34,648 nucleotides of DNA, taken from assembly GCA_041946965.1 (NCBI GenBank), contig JBHGBM010000060.1, positions 1 through 34,648 of the forward strand. The letters are read 5' to 3'. Under the pieces are notes generated by a model. The model had not been told where the DNA came from. It was given only the letters and a program-made list of their open reading frames with translations, and ran no database searches. Below are positions 1-7,819 of the stretch, one piece after another. The position numbers and the translations under genes are program-made. The stretch is from JBHGBM01 sp041946965 (GTDB taxonomy: Bacteria > Acidobacteriota > Terriglobia > Bryobacterales > Bryobacteraceae). Every line of letters starts with the position of its first letter. Within the stretch, counting starts at the first letter, position 1.

Positions 1-53
1 AACGGATGGCGGCGACCCGGACCGAATTTGTGGTCTTTCAGAAAGCGGCATAA
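1..53 (+). CDS. 3' end of an unidentified gene (partial)
   Basis: An open frame enters from the left edge and ends with TAA at 51-53. The visible C-terminus reads RMAATRTEFVVFQKAA. A short hydrophobic strand followed by a charged tail of this kind is seen at the end of many Rossmann-fold enzymes, including methyltransferases, but 16 residues are too few to name a family. It would converge on the phosphate transporter gene. It may be chance, since the frame is short. Confidence 0.35.
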   Translation, partial: RMAATRTEFVVFQKAA

Positions 54-81
54 AATGCGAGTCCTACCGAATTCCTGCGGA

Positions 82-111
82 GAGCCCGGTTTCGGTTTAC
101 GCGCCGGGCTC
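82..111. terminator. Inverted repeat at the 3' end of the phosphate transporter gene
   Basis: GAGCCCGG at 82-89 pairs perfectly with CCGGGCTC at 104-111 across a 14-nt loop. It covers the last codons of the transporter gene and lies between two convergent reading frames. No T-tract follows on either strand, so an intrinsic terminator is only a possibility. Confidence 0.3.
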
Positions 112-1122
112 GATCAGGTGCACGACCGCGTAGCACAAAGCCGCGATGACGGCCGAAGCGGGAATGGTAAGAATCCACGCCCACACGATGTTCGTCGCGA
201 TGCCCCACCGCACGGCCTTCAGGCGGTGAATGCTGCCGACTCCGGCGATGGAACCCGCGATGACGTGCGTGGTCGAAACCGGCAGGCCGAGCTTGGTCGA
301 GAACAGAATCGACATGGCCGCGGCGGTCTCGGCGCAGAAGCCGCTGCGGGGCTTGAGCCGCGTGAGCCGCCCGCCCATGGTGTGGACGATGCGCCAACCT
401 CCGCTCAGGGTTCCCAGCCCGATGGCCGCGTGCGCCGCCAGGATCACCCAGGTGGGCACGTGGAAGGTGGAAAGGTATCCCGAGGTCACCAGCACGCCGG
501 TGATGATCCCCATGGTCTTCTGGGCGTCGTTGGTGCCGTGCGCGAAACTGTACATGGCCGCCGAAATCAACTGGAGCTTGCGGAAGTAGAAGTCCATCTT
601 TGAGGGGCTGGAATTCTGAAAGACCCAGTAGACCAGAATCATCAGCGCGTAGGCCAGAATCAGCCCGATGATGGGCGCCAGCACGATGAACACCAGCGTC
701 TTGGGCCACGCACCCAGCACCAGCGCGTCGAAACTGCGCGTGACGCCGTGGAGATAGGCCGATTTCGCCATGGCGGCGCCCGCGTAGCCGCCGATCAGCG
801 CGTGCGAGGAGCTGGTGGGCAGACCCAGCCACCACGTGATCAGGTCCCAAACGATAGCTCCGAGCAGCCCCGCCAGAATCACATAAGGCGTGGCCAGGCT
901 CAGGTCGACGAAGCCCTTTCCCACCGTGCTAGCCACCCCGGTGCCGAAGGTGAACGCCGAGACGAAGTTGAAGAACGCCGCCCACAGCACCGCCTGAAAC
1001 GGCGTCAGGACCCGGGTGGCGACGATCGTGGCGATGGAATTGGCCGCGTCGTGAAAGCCGTTGATGTAGTCGAACAGGAGCGCGATGCCGATAATCAGCA
1101 CCGTCAGGTAGAGAACATCCAT
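97..1122 (-). CDS. pit: Inorganic phosphate transporter, PiT family
   Basis: This is a low-affinity inner-membrane phosphate permease, normally driven by protons or sodium and carrying metal-phosphate. The 341-residue product shows the two PiT repeats. NGFHDAANS is at about 21-29 and HGTNDAQK at about 195-202. The paired motifs LPTSSSHALIGG (101-112) and LPVSTTHVIAGS (280-291) are also present. It is rich in hydrophobic segments. It is shorter than E. coli PitA (499 aa), as expected for the compact PiT type that travels with a DUF47 protein. The gene starts 3 nt after the DUF47 gene stops, so the two are almost certainly co-transcribed. The family assignment is secure; the coupling ion is not visible from sequence. 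Confidence 0.95.
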   Translation of the reverse strand: MDVLYLTVLIIGIALLFDYINGFHDAANSIATIVATRVLTPFQAVLWAAFFNFVSAFTFGTGVASTVGKGFVDLSLATPYVILAGLLGAIVWDLITWWLGLPTSSSHALIGGYAGAAMAKSAYLHGVTRSFDALVLGAWPKTLVFIVLAPIIGLILAYALMILVYWVFQNSSPSKMDFYFRKLQLISAAMYSFAHGTNDAQKTMGIITGVLVTSGYLSTFHVPTWVILAAHAAIGLGTLSGGWRIVHTMGGRLTRLKPRSGFCAETAAAMSILFSTKLGLPVSTTHVIAGSIAGVGSIHRLKAVRWGIATNIVWAWILTIPASAVIAALCYAVVHLIEPGA

Positions 1123-1125
1123 AGG

Positions 1126-1740
1126 CTAGCTGTTCTTGACTACCACGTTCTGGAGCACGTCCGCCACGTCCTCGCAGCGGTCGGTGGTGTCTTCCAGCAG
1201 CTCGTAAACCTCTTTGAGCTTCATGAGAAGGATGGGGTCTTTCTCTTTATCGAACAGGTCGGCGACAGCGGCCCGTACCAGGCGGTCGGCTTCGTTCTCC
1301 AGACGGTTGATCTCGATGCAGTGGACCATCACCGCGTCGCCCTTCTCCAGCGCGGCGAACGCCTTGCCGAGCGCCGTGGCGCCGGACTGGATGATCCCCG
1401 CAAAGTTGATGACCACGTCCGGGATGGGCACCAGCCGGTAGGCGACCATGCGATGCACGGCGTCCTCGATGCAGTCCATCACGTCGTCGAGCTTGGAGGA
1501 AAGCGCGTGAATGTCCTCCGGGTCGATGGGCGTGATGAAGGTCGAATTCAGGCGCGTGAAGATCTCGTGGATGACTTCGTCCGCTTTGTGTTCGAGGTGG
1601 CTGATTTCCGTGGCGACGATCGCCAGCCGGGAATTTCCCGAACGGACGCCCTCGAGCAGCAGGTTGGCGGCCTCGGAGATGAGCGTGACCTGCTGGACGA
1701 ACAGGCCGTAAAACTTCTCCTCGCGCGGTAGCAGTCTCAT
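1126..1740 (-). CDS. DUF47 family PhoU-like regulator of PiT transport
   Basis: This 204-residue, mostly helical protein belongs to the DUF47/PhoU-like family (Pit accessory protein). It begins with the typical MRLLPREEKFYGLF segment and carries the repeated charged helices of PhoU-like three-helix bundles, with acidic/histidine clusters such as EISHLEHKADEVIHEIF. Members of the family sit beside PiT transporters and are thought to control their activity. Here it is the first gene of a two-gene operon with pit. A good promoter match lies immediately upstream, but its -10 box is only 2 nt from the ATG, so the mRNA either has no leader or starts elsewhere. No Shine-Dalgarno sequence is evident. 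Confidence 0.93.
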   Translation of the reverse strand: MRLLPREEKFYGLFVQQVTLISEAANLLLEGVRSGNSRLAIVATEISHLEHKADEVIHEIFTRLNSTFITPIDPEDIHALSSKLDDVMDCIEDAVHRMVAYRLVPIPDVVINFAGIIQSGATALGKAFAALEKGDAVMVHCIEINRLENEADRLVRAAVADLFDKEKDPILLMKLKEVYELLEDTTDRCEDVADVLQNVVVKNS

Positions 1741-1742
1741 AA

Positions 1743-1770
1743 ATTGTACGTGTTACTGGGAGAAACTCAA
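1743..1770 (-). promoter_or_regulatory. Probable promoter of the DUF47-pit operon
   Basis: Read on the minus strand, TTGAGT (1765-1770) and TACAAT (1743-1748) are separated by 16 nt, a good housekeeping-sigma match. Only two bases separate the -10 box from the ATG at 1740. The usual discriminator length would place +1 at or just inside the start codon, so use of this box implies leaderless or internal initiation. Confidence 0.45.
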
Positions 1771-1794
1771 TTTAAGCACCCGGCGGGGCCGCGG

Positions 1795-2562
1795 TCAATG
1801 GATAATCGGAAAGCGCGCCGGGGGCGTTTCCTTGTCGAAGTATCGCGGATCGAGCAGCCGGTGCGGTTCGATGTTCCCCATGGCGGAAAGCATGTTCTCC
1901 TTCAAGTGCGGAAATTCGCGCTCGAACTGCTCGAACATGCCGCGGAGGGCGCGCCGCACCGTGCCGGTTTTCTGCGAACAGCCGCAGGGAATCACCGGGA
2001 TGCCGTGCTGTTCGGCCCAGGCGCGCGTGATCTCTTCGCTCACGTACGCCAGCGGACGTATGAGCCGGAACTGCCGGTCGCGAGAATGGGTCACCGGCGG
2101 CAGCGCCGTGAGCCTGCCGGTGAACATCACGTTGCGCAGCAGGGCTTCGCAGAAATCGTCCGCCGTGTGGCCCAGCGCGATCACGTTGGCTCCCAGGCCG
2201 TTGGCTACTTCGTAGACCGCGCGCCGCCGGTACCGGCTGCAAAGGTCACAGCCGTGGCCGGGCTGTTCCTCCGCCAGGCGCAGCGAGGGCGCGTCGCGAT
2301 AGTAGGTCCACGCCACGCCGCGCTGTTTCAGGTACTCGGCCAGGGGCTCGATGGGCCGGAGAAACTTCCCCTGTTCCACGGTGAAAGCGCACACGCTGAA
2401 TTCCACCGGCGCCCGCTTGGAAAGCAGCAGAAGCGCGTCCAGCAGGGTGGCGGAATCCTTGCCGCCGGAGAGCGCCACGGCCACGCGGTCGCCTTCCCGG
2501 ATCATCTGGAAACGGTGGATGGCTTCGCCTACTTTGCGGAGGAGCTTGTGTTCGAGGACCAC
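1795..2562 (-). CDS. ttcA: TtcA-like tRNA 2-thiocytidine(32) synthetase (PP-loop ATPase)
   Basis: The 255-residue product is an N-type ATP pyrophosphatase of the TtcA/TtuA group, which adenylates and thiolates a tRNA base (in TtcA, cytidine 32). The PP-loop SGGKDS is at 32-37. TtcA uses a [4Fe-4S] cluster held by three cysteines. Here C105 and C108 (CDLC) and C193 (in PCGCSQ) occupy those places, and the usual fourth motif cysteine is displaced to C195. The stretch from GLGANVIALGH to the C-terminal LLDPRYFD block aligns well with E. coli TtcA. The start is GTG, and a TATAAT box lies 8 nt upstream with no Shine-Dalgarno sequence. It is transcribed divergently from rsmB, another RNA-modification gene, across a 29-bp gap. 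Confidence 0.88.
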   Translation of the reverse strand: MVLEHKLLRKVGEAIHRFQMIREGDRVAVALSGGKDSATLLDALLLLSKRAPVEFSVCAFTVEQGKFLRPIEPLAEYLKQRGVAWTYYRDAPSLRLAEEQPGHGCDLCSRYRRRAVYEVANGLGANVIALGHTADDFCEALLRNVMFTGRLTALPPVTHSRDRQFRLIRPLAYVSEEITRAWAEQHGIPVIPCGCSQKTGTVRRALRGMFEQFEREFPHLKENMLSAMGNIEPHRLLDPRYFDKETPPARFPIIH

Positions 2563-2570
2563 TTAACTCA

Positions 2571-2578
2571 ATTATACT
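2571..2578. promoter_or_regulatory. Overlapping divergent -10 boxes of ttcA and rsmB
   Basis: An AT-rich island in the 29-bp gap reads TATAAT on the minus strand (2571-2576, 8 nt before the ttcA GTG) and TATACT on the plus strand (2573-2578, 13 nt before the rsmB GTG). No convincing -35 box was found for either direction. The short distances predict leaders of a few nucleotides at most. Confidence 0.5.
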
Positions 2579-2591
2579 GGGCCTGAACACC

Positions 2592-3740
2592 GTGACCCCC
2601 GCACGTTCCGCGGCCTTCCGCATCCTGCTCGCCGTCGAGCGCGGCGGCTACGCCTCCGATCTGCTGGATGCGGCCGGGCTGGAGCCGCGCGACGCCGGGC
2701 TCGCCTCCGAAATCGTCTTCGGCGTGTTGCGCCGCCGGGCGCAGTTGGACTTCCTCATCGAGCATTACTCGGGGCGGAAAGCCAAGCTCGATCCGCCGGT
2801 GCGCGCGGCGCTGCGCATGGGCGTTTACCAGATGCGCTACCTGGACCGCGTGCCCTCCCACGCCGCGGTGAGCCAGAGCGTGGAACTGGTGAAGCGCGCG
2901 AAGAAGACCTCCGCGGCGGGATTCGTGAACGCGGTGCTGCGCAAGGTGGACCGGGAGCCGGTGCGCTGGCCGGACCGCGCCACTGAGCTTTCCCACCCGG
3001 CGTGGCTGCTCGAGCGTTGGGACGCGCAGTACGGCCGGGAAACCGCGGACGCCATCGCGCGCGCCAACCTGCGCCAGCCGGAAACGTATATCCGGGTGCC
3101 GCGCGGCTCGCCGCCGCCGCGCGGCGCGAAACAGGAAGGGCCGCCAGGTTGCTACCGCGTTCCCGCGGGTGAGACCGGAGGCTTCCGCATTCAGGACATC
3201 GGTTCGCAGAGCATCCCGCCGCTGCTCAAGCTCAAGCACGGCCAGACGCTTCTGGACCTCTGCGCGGCGCCGGGAGGCAAAACGAAGCAGGCGCTCGAAT
3301 CCGGAGTGCGCGCCATCGCCTGCGACGTGCATCCGCGCCGCATCGCCATGCTGCGCGGCGCCGGCGCGGACCTCGTGGTGCTCGACGGCACGCGCCCTCT
3401 GCCCTTCGGCCGCCGGTTCGAGCGCATCCTCCTGGACGCACCCTGCTCCGGCACCGGCACATTGGCGCGCAATCCGGAAATCAAGTGGAAACTGAAACCG
3501 GAAGACCTGCCCAAGCTTCAGAAAGTACAGAGGTCGCTGCTGACGCAGGCGCGCGCCGCGCTGGCGCCCGGAGGACTGATGGTTTATTCCACCTGCTCGC
3601 TCGAGCACGAAGAAAACGAGGACGTGATCGCCTCGCTTGACCCGGCCGAAGTACGCCGGATCTTGCGCCGCATCCCGGGACGCGACGCCGGCGATGGCTT
3701 TTTCGCCGCTGTGATAGAATCGGGTATAGCCCGCAAATGA
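2592..3740 (+). CDS. rsmB: 16S rRNA m5C967 methyltransferase RsmB
   Basis: The enzyme transfers methyl from S-adenosylmethionine to C5 of C967 in 16S rRNA. The 382-residue product has the N-terminal NusB-like helical domain (about 1-140) and a C-terminal Rossmann methyltransferase domain. Motifs seen are QDIGSQ (201-206), the SAM loop CAAPGGKT (224-231), and the two RNA m5C-MTase cysteine motifs, DAPCSGTG with C285 and STCS with C335. A Pro/Gly/Arg-rich insertion at about 171-186 (PRGSPPPRGAKQEGPPG) loops out between strands of the linker. The start is GTG. It heads the 2592-7383 operon, and its stop codon overlaps the rpe start (ATGA). Confidence 0.95.
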   Translation: MTPARSAAFRILLAVERGGYASDLLDAAGLEPRDAGLASEIVFGVLRRRAQLDFLIEHYSGRKAKLDPPVRAALRMGVYQMRYLDRVPSHAAVSQSVELVKRAKKTSAAGFVNAVLRKVDREPVRWPDRATELSHPAWLLERWDAQYGRETADAIARANLRQPETYIRVPRGSPPPRGAKQEGPPGCYRVPAGETGGFRIQDIGSQSIPPLLKLKHGQTLLDLCAAPGGKTKQALESGVRAIACDVHPRRIAMLRGAGADLVVLDGTRPLPFGRRFERILLDAPCSGTGTLARNPEIKWKLKPEDLPKLQKVQRSLLTQARAALAPGGLMVYSTCSLEHEENEDVIASLDPAEVRRILRRIPGRDAGDGFFAAVIESGIARK

Positions 3741-4411
3741 TTGAAATCGTTCCCTCAATCCTTGCGGCCGATTTTGCGAGGTTGGCCGAGGAAATCGCCC
3801 GCGTGGAAGCGGGAGGAGCGCGCATGCTCCATCTCGATGTAATGGACGGGCATTTCGTCCCCAACCTGACTATCGGCCCGCCTCTGGTGGCGTCGCTCCG
3901 CAAGGCCACCCGCCTCACCTTGGACGTTCACCTGATGATCACCGACCCGGACAAGTACGCCCCGGTGTTCATCGAAGCGGGCGCCGATTGCGTATCCGTT
4001 CACCAGGAGACCTGCCCGCACCTGGATGGCACGCTGCGCACCATCCGCAGCCTGGGCGCCCGCCCTGGCGTGGTGCTCAATCCCGCGACGCCGGTAGGGA
4101 CGCTCGAAGACGTGATCGAATTGGCGGATTACGTGCTTGTTATGAGTGTCAATCCGGGTTTCGGAGGGCAGCAGTTCATTCCCCGCTCGCTCGAGAAGGT
4201 TCGCCGCCTGGATCAGATGCGGCGGGACTTGCGTCTGGATTTCGCCATCGAGATCGACGGGGGAATCAACAAGGAGAACCTCGCCGAGGTGGTGAGGGCG
4301 GGGTGTGACTGGATCGTCACAGGTTCTTCGGTTTTTCACACTCCGGACGCCGCGGCCACTGTCGCGGAAATGGGCCGGATCGCCGCCGGCGCGATGGCGG
4401 TAAGGGTTTAG
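3737..4411 (+). CDS. rpe: Ribulose-phosphate 3-epimerase
   Basis: This enzyme interconverts D-ribulose 5-phosphate and D-xylulose 5-phosphate in the pentose phosphate pathway. The 224-residue TIM barrel is of full family length. VPSILAADF (5-13), HLDVMDGHF (32-40), DVHLMI (63-68) and IEIDGGIN (171-178) are present. They supply the metal ligands H32, D34, H65 and D174 and the catalytic pair D37/D174. The gene overlaps the rsmB stop by 4 nt (ATGA), indicating translational coupling. The phosphate-binding loop MSVNPGFGGQ is intact. Identification is secure. Confidence 0.97.
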   Translation: MIEIVPSILAADFARLAEEIARVEAGGARMLHLDVMDGHFVPNLTIGPPLVASLRKATRLTLDVHLMITDPDKYAPVFIEAGADCVSVHQETCPHLDGTLRTIRSLGARPGVVLNPATPVGTLEDVIELADYVLVMSVNPGFGGQQFIPRSLEKVRRLDQMRRDLRLDFAIEIDGGINKENLAEVVRAGCDWIVTGSSVFHTPDAAATVAEMGRIAAGAMAVRV

Positions 4412-4444
4412 GATGAGCCACGGATGGGAATTTAAGGGCAGTTT

Positions 4445-5704
4445 ATGATGCGACACTCGTTTCATTTTTTCCTGGCGCTGGTTGTGGCCGTGGGGCTGTT
4501 CTCGGCGTGCGGGCGCAAGAAATACGAAAACCCCATCACCAAGGACACCCAGCAGCCGGACAAGATCCTGTTCGATAAGGCCATCAACGACCTCGAGAAG
4601 AGCCGTTATGAAATCGCGCGGCTCACCCTCCAGACGTTGATCAACACTTACGACACCAGCGAATACATGGCGAAGGCTAAGTTGGCGATCGCCGATAGCT
4701 GGTACCGCGAGGGCGGCTCCCACGCCCTGGCGCAGGCCGAGGCGGAGTACAAGGACTTCATCCTGTTTTACCCCACTATGGAGGAAGCCGCCGAAGCACA
4801 GGAGAAGGTCTGCTCGATCCACTACAAGCAGATGGAGAAGCCGGACCGCGACACCATGCACGCGCTGCGGGCCGAAGACGAGTGCCGCCAATTGCTGGTG
4901 CAGTTCCCCAACAGCAGGTTCGCGCCTTCGGCGCAGCAGATGCTGCGCAACATTCAGGAGGTGCTGGCCGAGCACGAGTTCCGCACCGGCTCCTTCTATC
5001 ACACCAAGGGCAGCTATCCCGCCGCGGCCAACCGCCTTCAGGCCATGGTGGACCAGTATCCGCTCTATAGCGGCGCGGATGAGGCGCTGTGGCAGCTTGC
5101 CGATTCCTACACCCGGATGGGCGACCGGTTCGAGGACCGGGCCGCCGGGGCGCTGGCGCGCATTGTGCGCGATTACCCGCTGAGCAGCTACGTGGAGGGC
5201 GCCAAGGAGCGCCTGGTGGCGATGAACCGGCCCGTGCCGGAGCCCGACCCGGTGGCCTACGCGCGCCAGAAATACGAACTGGAGAACCGCGATAACCCCG
5301 GGGTGATGAGCCACGTGTGGGGCATTTTCCGCAAGAGTCCGGACACCCGCATGGCGGCGAAATCCGGCTCTCCGGCGATGACGTCGCTGCGGCCCACGTT
5401 GCCGCTGAGCATTCCGGCGGCGCCCGGCGCCGCCGGTTCGCCCACGGGCTCCGTCACCGGCACCACGGACGTTTCGGTCTCCACGGTTTCCGATTCCACC
5501 GCGCTCGACAACAACCCCGATGCGCGCCGGAATCCGCCCAAGCCGGGTGAAGGCGAGGCCGCCGCGCCCGCGGAAGGCACGCAAGCCCCCGCGGCCGCCG
5601 CGCAGGAGCCGCTGCCGACCAACCACCCCTACCCCGTCAAGAAACAGCAGAAAAAGGAAAAGACGCCTCCCAAGACGAAGGGCCAGAAGACCGTCAAGAA
5701 ATGA
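4445..5704 (+). CDS. bamD: Outer-membrane assembly lipoprotein BamD (TPR repeats, long basic tail)
   Basis: BamD is the essential TPR lipoprotein of the BAM complex that inserts beta-barrel proteins into the outer membrane. The N-terminus is a lipoprotein signal ending in the lipobox LFSAC, giving a lipidated C22. Residues about 35-280 form successive TPR-like helical pairs (FDKAINDLEKSRYEIARLTL, AEAEYKDFILFYP, DECRQLLVQFPNS, AANRLQAMVDQYP), as in the YfiO/BamD family. The protein is 419 residues, against about 245 in E. coli. The extra C-terminal part is low-complexity Pro/Ala/Ser/Thr and ends in a lysine-rich stretch. It overlaps the following response regulator by 4 nt. The large receptors in this window are the kind of client that BAM inserts. 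Confidence 0.9.
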   Translation: MMRHSFHFFLALVVAVGLFSACGRKKYENPITKDTQQPDKILFDKAINDLEKSRYEIARLTLQTLINTYDTSEYMAKAKLAIADSWYREGGSHALAQAEAEYKDFILFYPTMEEAAEAQEKVCSIHYKQMEKPDRDTMHALRAEDECRQLLVQFPNSRFAPSAQQMLRNIQEVLAEHEFRTGSFYHTKGSYPAAANRLQAMVDQYPLYSGADEALWQLADSYTRMGDRFEDRAAGALARIVRDYPLSSYVEGAKERLVAMNRPVPEPDPVAYARQKYELENRDNPGVMSHVWGIFRKSPDTRMAAKSGSPAMTSLRPTLPLSIPAAPGAAGSPTGSVTGTTDVSVSTVSDSTALDNNPDARRNPPKPGEGEAAAPAEGTQAPAAAAQEPLPTNHPYPVKKQQKKEKTPPKTKGQKTVKK

Positions 5705-6270
5705 GCCGCATCCTGCTCGCCGACGACAGCCCGCACGCGCAGCGGATGGGCGAGCGTATCCTTACCGACGAGGGATACGAAGTCGTGACCGTCAGCAGCG
5801 GCGATTCGGCGCTGGTGCGGCTCGAGGATGTGGACCCCGACCTGGTGGTGTCGGATATCGCGATGCCCGGGCGCACGGGCTACGAAGTCTGCCAGTACGT
5901 GAAGTTGAGCCCCCGCCACCGGCACACGCGCGTGATCCTCACCGCCGGCGTGCAGGACCAGGTGGACGACGCGGAAGTGAAGCGCGCGGGCGCCGACCAC
6001 CTGCTACGCAAACCGTTCGAAGCCACCGAACTGCTCGCCGCGGTGAAACCGCTGGTGGAGGCCGCCGTTTCCGAGCGCGGCGACGCCGCACCGCGCCCGC
6101 AGACCGCCAAAAAGCCCGCCGGCGCGCCGCCTCTGGTCGCCCTCATCGATCCCGCGCAGGTACGATCGGCCGTGACGGTGGCGCTCGACGCCTCGATGGA
6201 GAAACTGGTGGACGAAATCACCGAAAAAGTGTTGCTAGCGCTTGGTTCCAAACACGATGCCAGACAATAG
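5701..6270 (+). CDS. Response regulator with a receiver domain and short C-terminal helix
   Basis: The 189-residue protein has an N-terminal CheY-like receiver (about 1-120). It has the acidic pair D8/D9, phosphoacceptor D52 (VVSDIAMPG), T80 (ILTAG) and K103 (LRKPF), so it should be phosphorylatable. A Pro/Ala linker follows, and then a helix at about 148-180 (SAVTVALDASMEKLVDEITEKV). There is no recognisable DNA-binding domain, so the output is probably through protein contact. No sensor kinase lies in this window. The ATG overlaps the bamD stop (ATGA), and its 3' end overlaps the yajQ start by 14 nt. Confidence 0.88.
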   Translation: MSRILLADDSPHAQRMGERILTDEGYEVVTVSSGDSALVRLEDVDPDLVVSDIAMPGRTGYEVCQYVKLSPRHRHTRVILTAGVQDQVDDAEVKRAGADHLLRKPFEATELLAAVKPLVEAAVSERGDAAPRPQTAKKPAGAPPLVALIDPAQVRSAVTVALDASMEKLVDEITEKVLLALGSKHDARQ

Positions 6271-6757
6271 CTTTGATATCGTCTCGAAGATCGAACTGCC
6301 CGAAGTTCACAACGCCATCCAGCAATCGCTCAAGGAGATTCACACACGCTTCGACCTGAAGGACTCGAAATCCAATATCGAGCTGAACGAAAAGGAGCGC
6401 AAACTCACCCTCGCCAGCAAGGACGAGTTCAAGCTCAAGGCCGTGATCGAAATCCTGGAGGGCAAACTGGTCAAGCGGCGGGTGCCGCTGAAGGGCCTGA
6501 CCTACGGCCCCGTTATCGCCGCCGCCGGCAGCACCGTGCGGCAGGAGATCGCGCTTCAGCAGGGCATTCCCATCGAGAAGGCGCGCGAGATCGTGCGCAA
6601 GATCAAGGACAGCAAGCTCAAGGTGCAGGCCTCGATTCAAGGCGACTTCGTGCGCGTGAGCGGCCGCGACCGCGACACCCTGCAAGCCGTGATCAAGCTG
6701 CTGCGCGACTCCGATTTCGGAATCGACATGCAGTTCACCAATTACCGCACCCTCTGA
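6257..6757 (+). CDS. yajQ: YajQ family nucleotide/RNA-binding protein (UPF0234)
   Basis: The 166-residue product is a full-length YajQ protein: two ferredoxin-like domains, with the signature start NSFDIVSKI and the C-terminal VQASIQGDFVRVSGRDRDTLQAVI block. YajQ homologues in Xanthomonas and Pseudomonas bind cyclic di-GMP, and others bind nucleic acid; which applies here is unknown. The ATG at 6257 is preferred over an upstream TTG at 6242 because family members begin with Met-Pro-x-Asn-Ser-Phe-Asp. The start lies inside the end of the response regulator gene (14-nt overlap), and the stop overlaps the next start (TGATG). Confidence 0.94.
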   Translation: MPDNSFDIVSKIELPEVHNAIQQSLKEIHTRFDLKDSKSNIELNEKERKLTLASKDEFKLKAVIEILEGKLVKRRVPLKGLTYGPVIAAAGSTVRQEIALQQGIPIEKAREIVRKIKDSKLKVQASIQGDFVRVSGRDRDTLQAVIKLLRDSDFGIDMQFTNYRTL

Positions 6758-7383
6758 TGCCGCGCCGCGTGCAGTCGCTCCTGCTCGAGGGGCCGGCCGG
6801 GAAGTTGGAGGCCCGCCTGGATCTTCCGGACGAGCCGCCCGGGGAGGCCGCATTGGTCTGTCATCCGCACCCGCTGTATGGCGGGACCATGCACAACAAG
6901 GTTGTTCATCGGCTGGCGCGCGGGCTGGCCCGCTCCGGCTCGGTGGTGCTCCGGTTCAATTTCCGCGGCGTGGGCCGAAGCGAGGGCAAGCACGCCCACG
7001 GCGCGGGCGAACTCGAAGATGCGCGCGCGGCCCTGTCCTGGCTCCGGGCGCAGCATCCCGGTCTGCCCTTCGCGCTGGCGGGCTTTTCCTTCGGCTCGCG
7101 GGTAGTCTCCCAGCTCGGCTGCGAACTCGACCGGCGGCCCTCGCGCGTCGTGCTGGCCGGTTTTCCCACCCGCATGGGAGACTTGTCCTACCTGGAACGC
7201 TGCGCGGCGCCCAAGTACTTCCTCCAGAGCACGCACGATCACTTCGGGCCGAGAGACGAGCTGGAAACGCTGTTTGAACGGTTTGCGGAGCCGAAGAAGC
7301 TAATCTGGGTGGAAGCCGACGATCATTTCTTCGCCGGGTCGCTTGAGGTACTAGAACATCTAGTACTTACACTGCCACGTTGA
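6757..7383 (+). CDS. Alpha/beta hydrolase (COG2945-like serine hydrolase)
   Basis: The 208-residue protein has the compact alpha/beta-hydrolase fold. The CHPHPLYGGTMHNKVV block is at 35-50 and the oxyanion region FNFRGVGRSEG at 67-77. The nucleophile elbow GFSFG places the catalytic serine at 111. D167 in the DHFGPRDE segment and H190 in ADDHFF are good candidates for the rest of the triad. These motifs match the small cytosolic COG2945 group. Its substrate is unknown, and esterase activity is only a general expectation. It is the last gene of the rsmB operon and its 3' end overlaps the convergent gene by 17 nt. Confidence 0.88.
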   Translation: MPRRVQSLLLEGPAGKLEARLDLPDEPPGEAALVCHPHPLYGGTMHNKVVHRLARGLARSGSVVLRFNFRGVGRSEGKHAHGAGELEDARAALSWLRAQHPGLPFALAGFSFGSRVVSQLGCELDRRPSRVVLAGFPTRMGDLSYLERCAAPKYFLQSTHDHFGPRDELETLFERFAEPKKLIWVEADDHFFAGSLEVLEHLVLTLPR

Positions 7384-7819
7384 TACGGCCCTGCCGCGCG
7401 CGCCGGTGCGCACGCATTCCGATCAATTCGGCAACCTTGCCGAGGAGGGAGGAAACGTCTTCAGTATCTATGGAAACCTGCCTCAGGTGCGTCTCGCCGC
7501 CCTGCGCGGCAACCGCATCGTGGTACGAAGTTACCAGCGCGGTGGCGGGCCGGTAGGCCTTCACCCGCGCGTAAGCGAGCACCTTGTGCCCGGCCTCGGG
7601 CGTGCTCGTTTCGAGGCCGCTCAGGACCAGTTCGTAGTGGTTTTCATCGAGCTTCGAGTACGCCTCGGCCGCTGAAGCGGCCACATCCACAGAATAGCCG
7701 CCGGCTCGCAAAAGCGTTTGAAGAGCCAAACGGGGCGCTAACTGACCGTGGACCAGGAGCACTCGAGCGAGTTCAAGGTCTCCGGACGATCGTGACGACC
7801 GGATCGCGGGAGCCAACAT
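7367..7819 (-). CDS. Degenerate receiver-domain protein (pseudo-receiver)
   Basis: The 150-residue protein has the beta-alpha pattern of a CheY-like receiver from about 18 to 135 (ARVLLVHGQ, LVLSGLETS, ATALVTSYHD). The residues needed for phosphorylation are missing. The acidic pair is His-Gly (24-25), the phosphoacceptor aspartate is replaced by Gly68 (LVLSGL), and the Lys-Pro motif is absent. It is probably a phosphorylation-independent protein-interaction module. The N-terminal 17 residues and a basic C-terminus (RAHRRARQGR) are extra. It is tail-to-tail with the hydrolase gene, sharing 17 nt. An unrecognised non-receiver family remains possible. Confidence 0.72.
   Translation of the reverse strand: MLAPAIRSSRSSGDLELARVLLVHGQLAPRLALQTLLRAGGYSVDVAASAAEAYSKLDENHYELVLSGLETSTPEAGHKVLAYARVKAYRPATALVTSYHDAVAAQGGETHLRQVSIDTEDVSSLLGKVAELIGMRAHRRARQGRINVAV

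Noticed and set aside
3755..5626. Long minus-strand open frame opposite rpe and bamD
   Set aside because: It lies opposite two well-identified genes and has the Arg/Gly/His-rich composition of antisense shadow.
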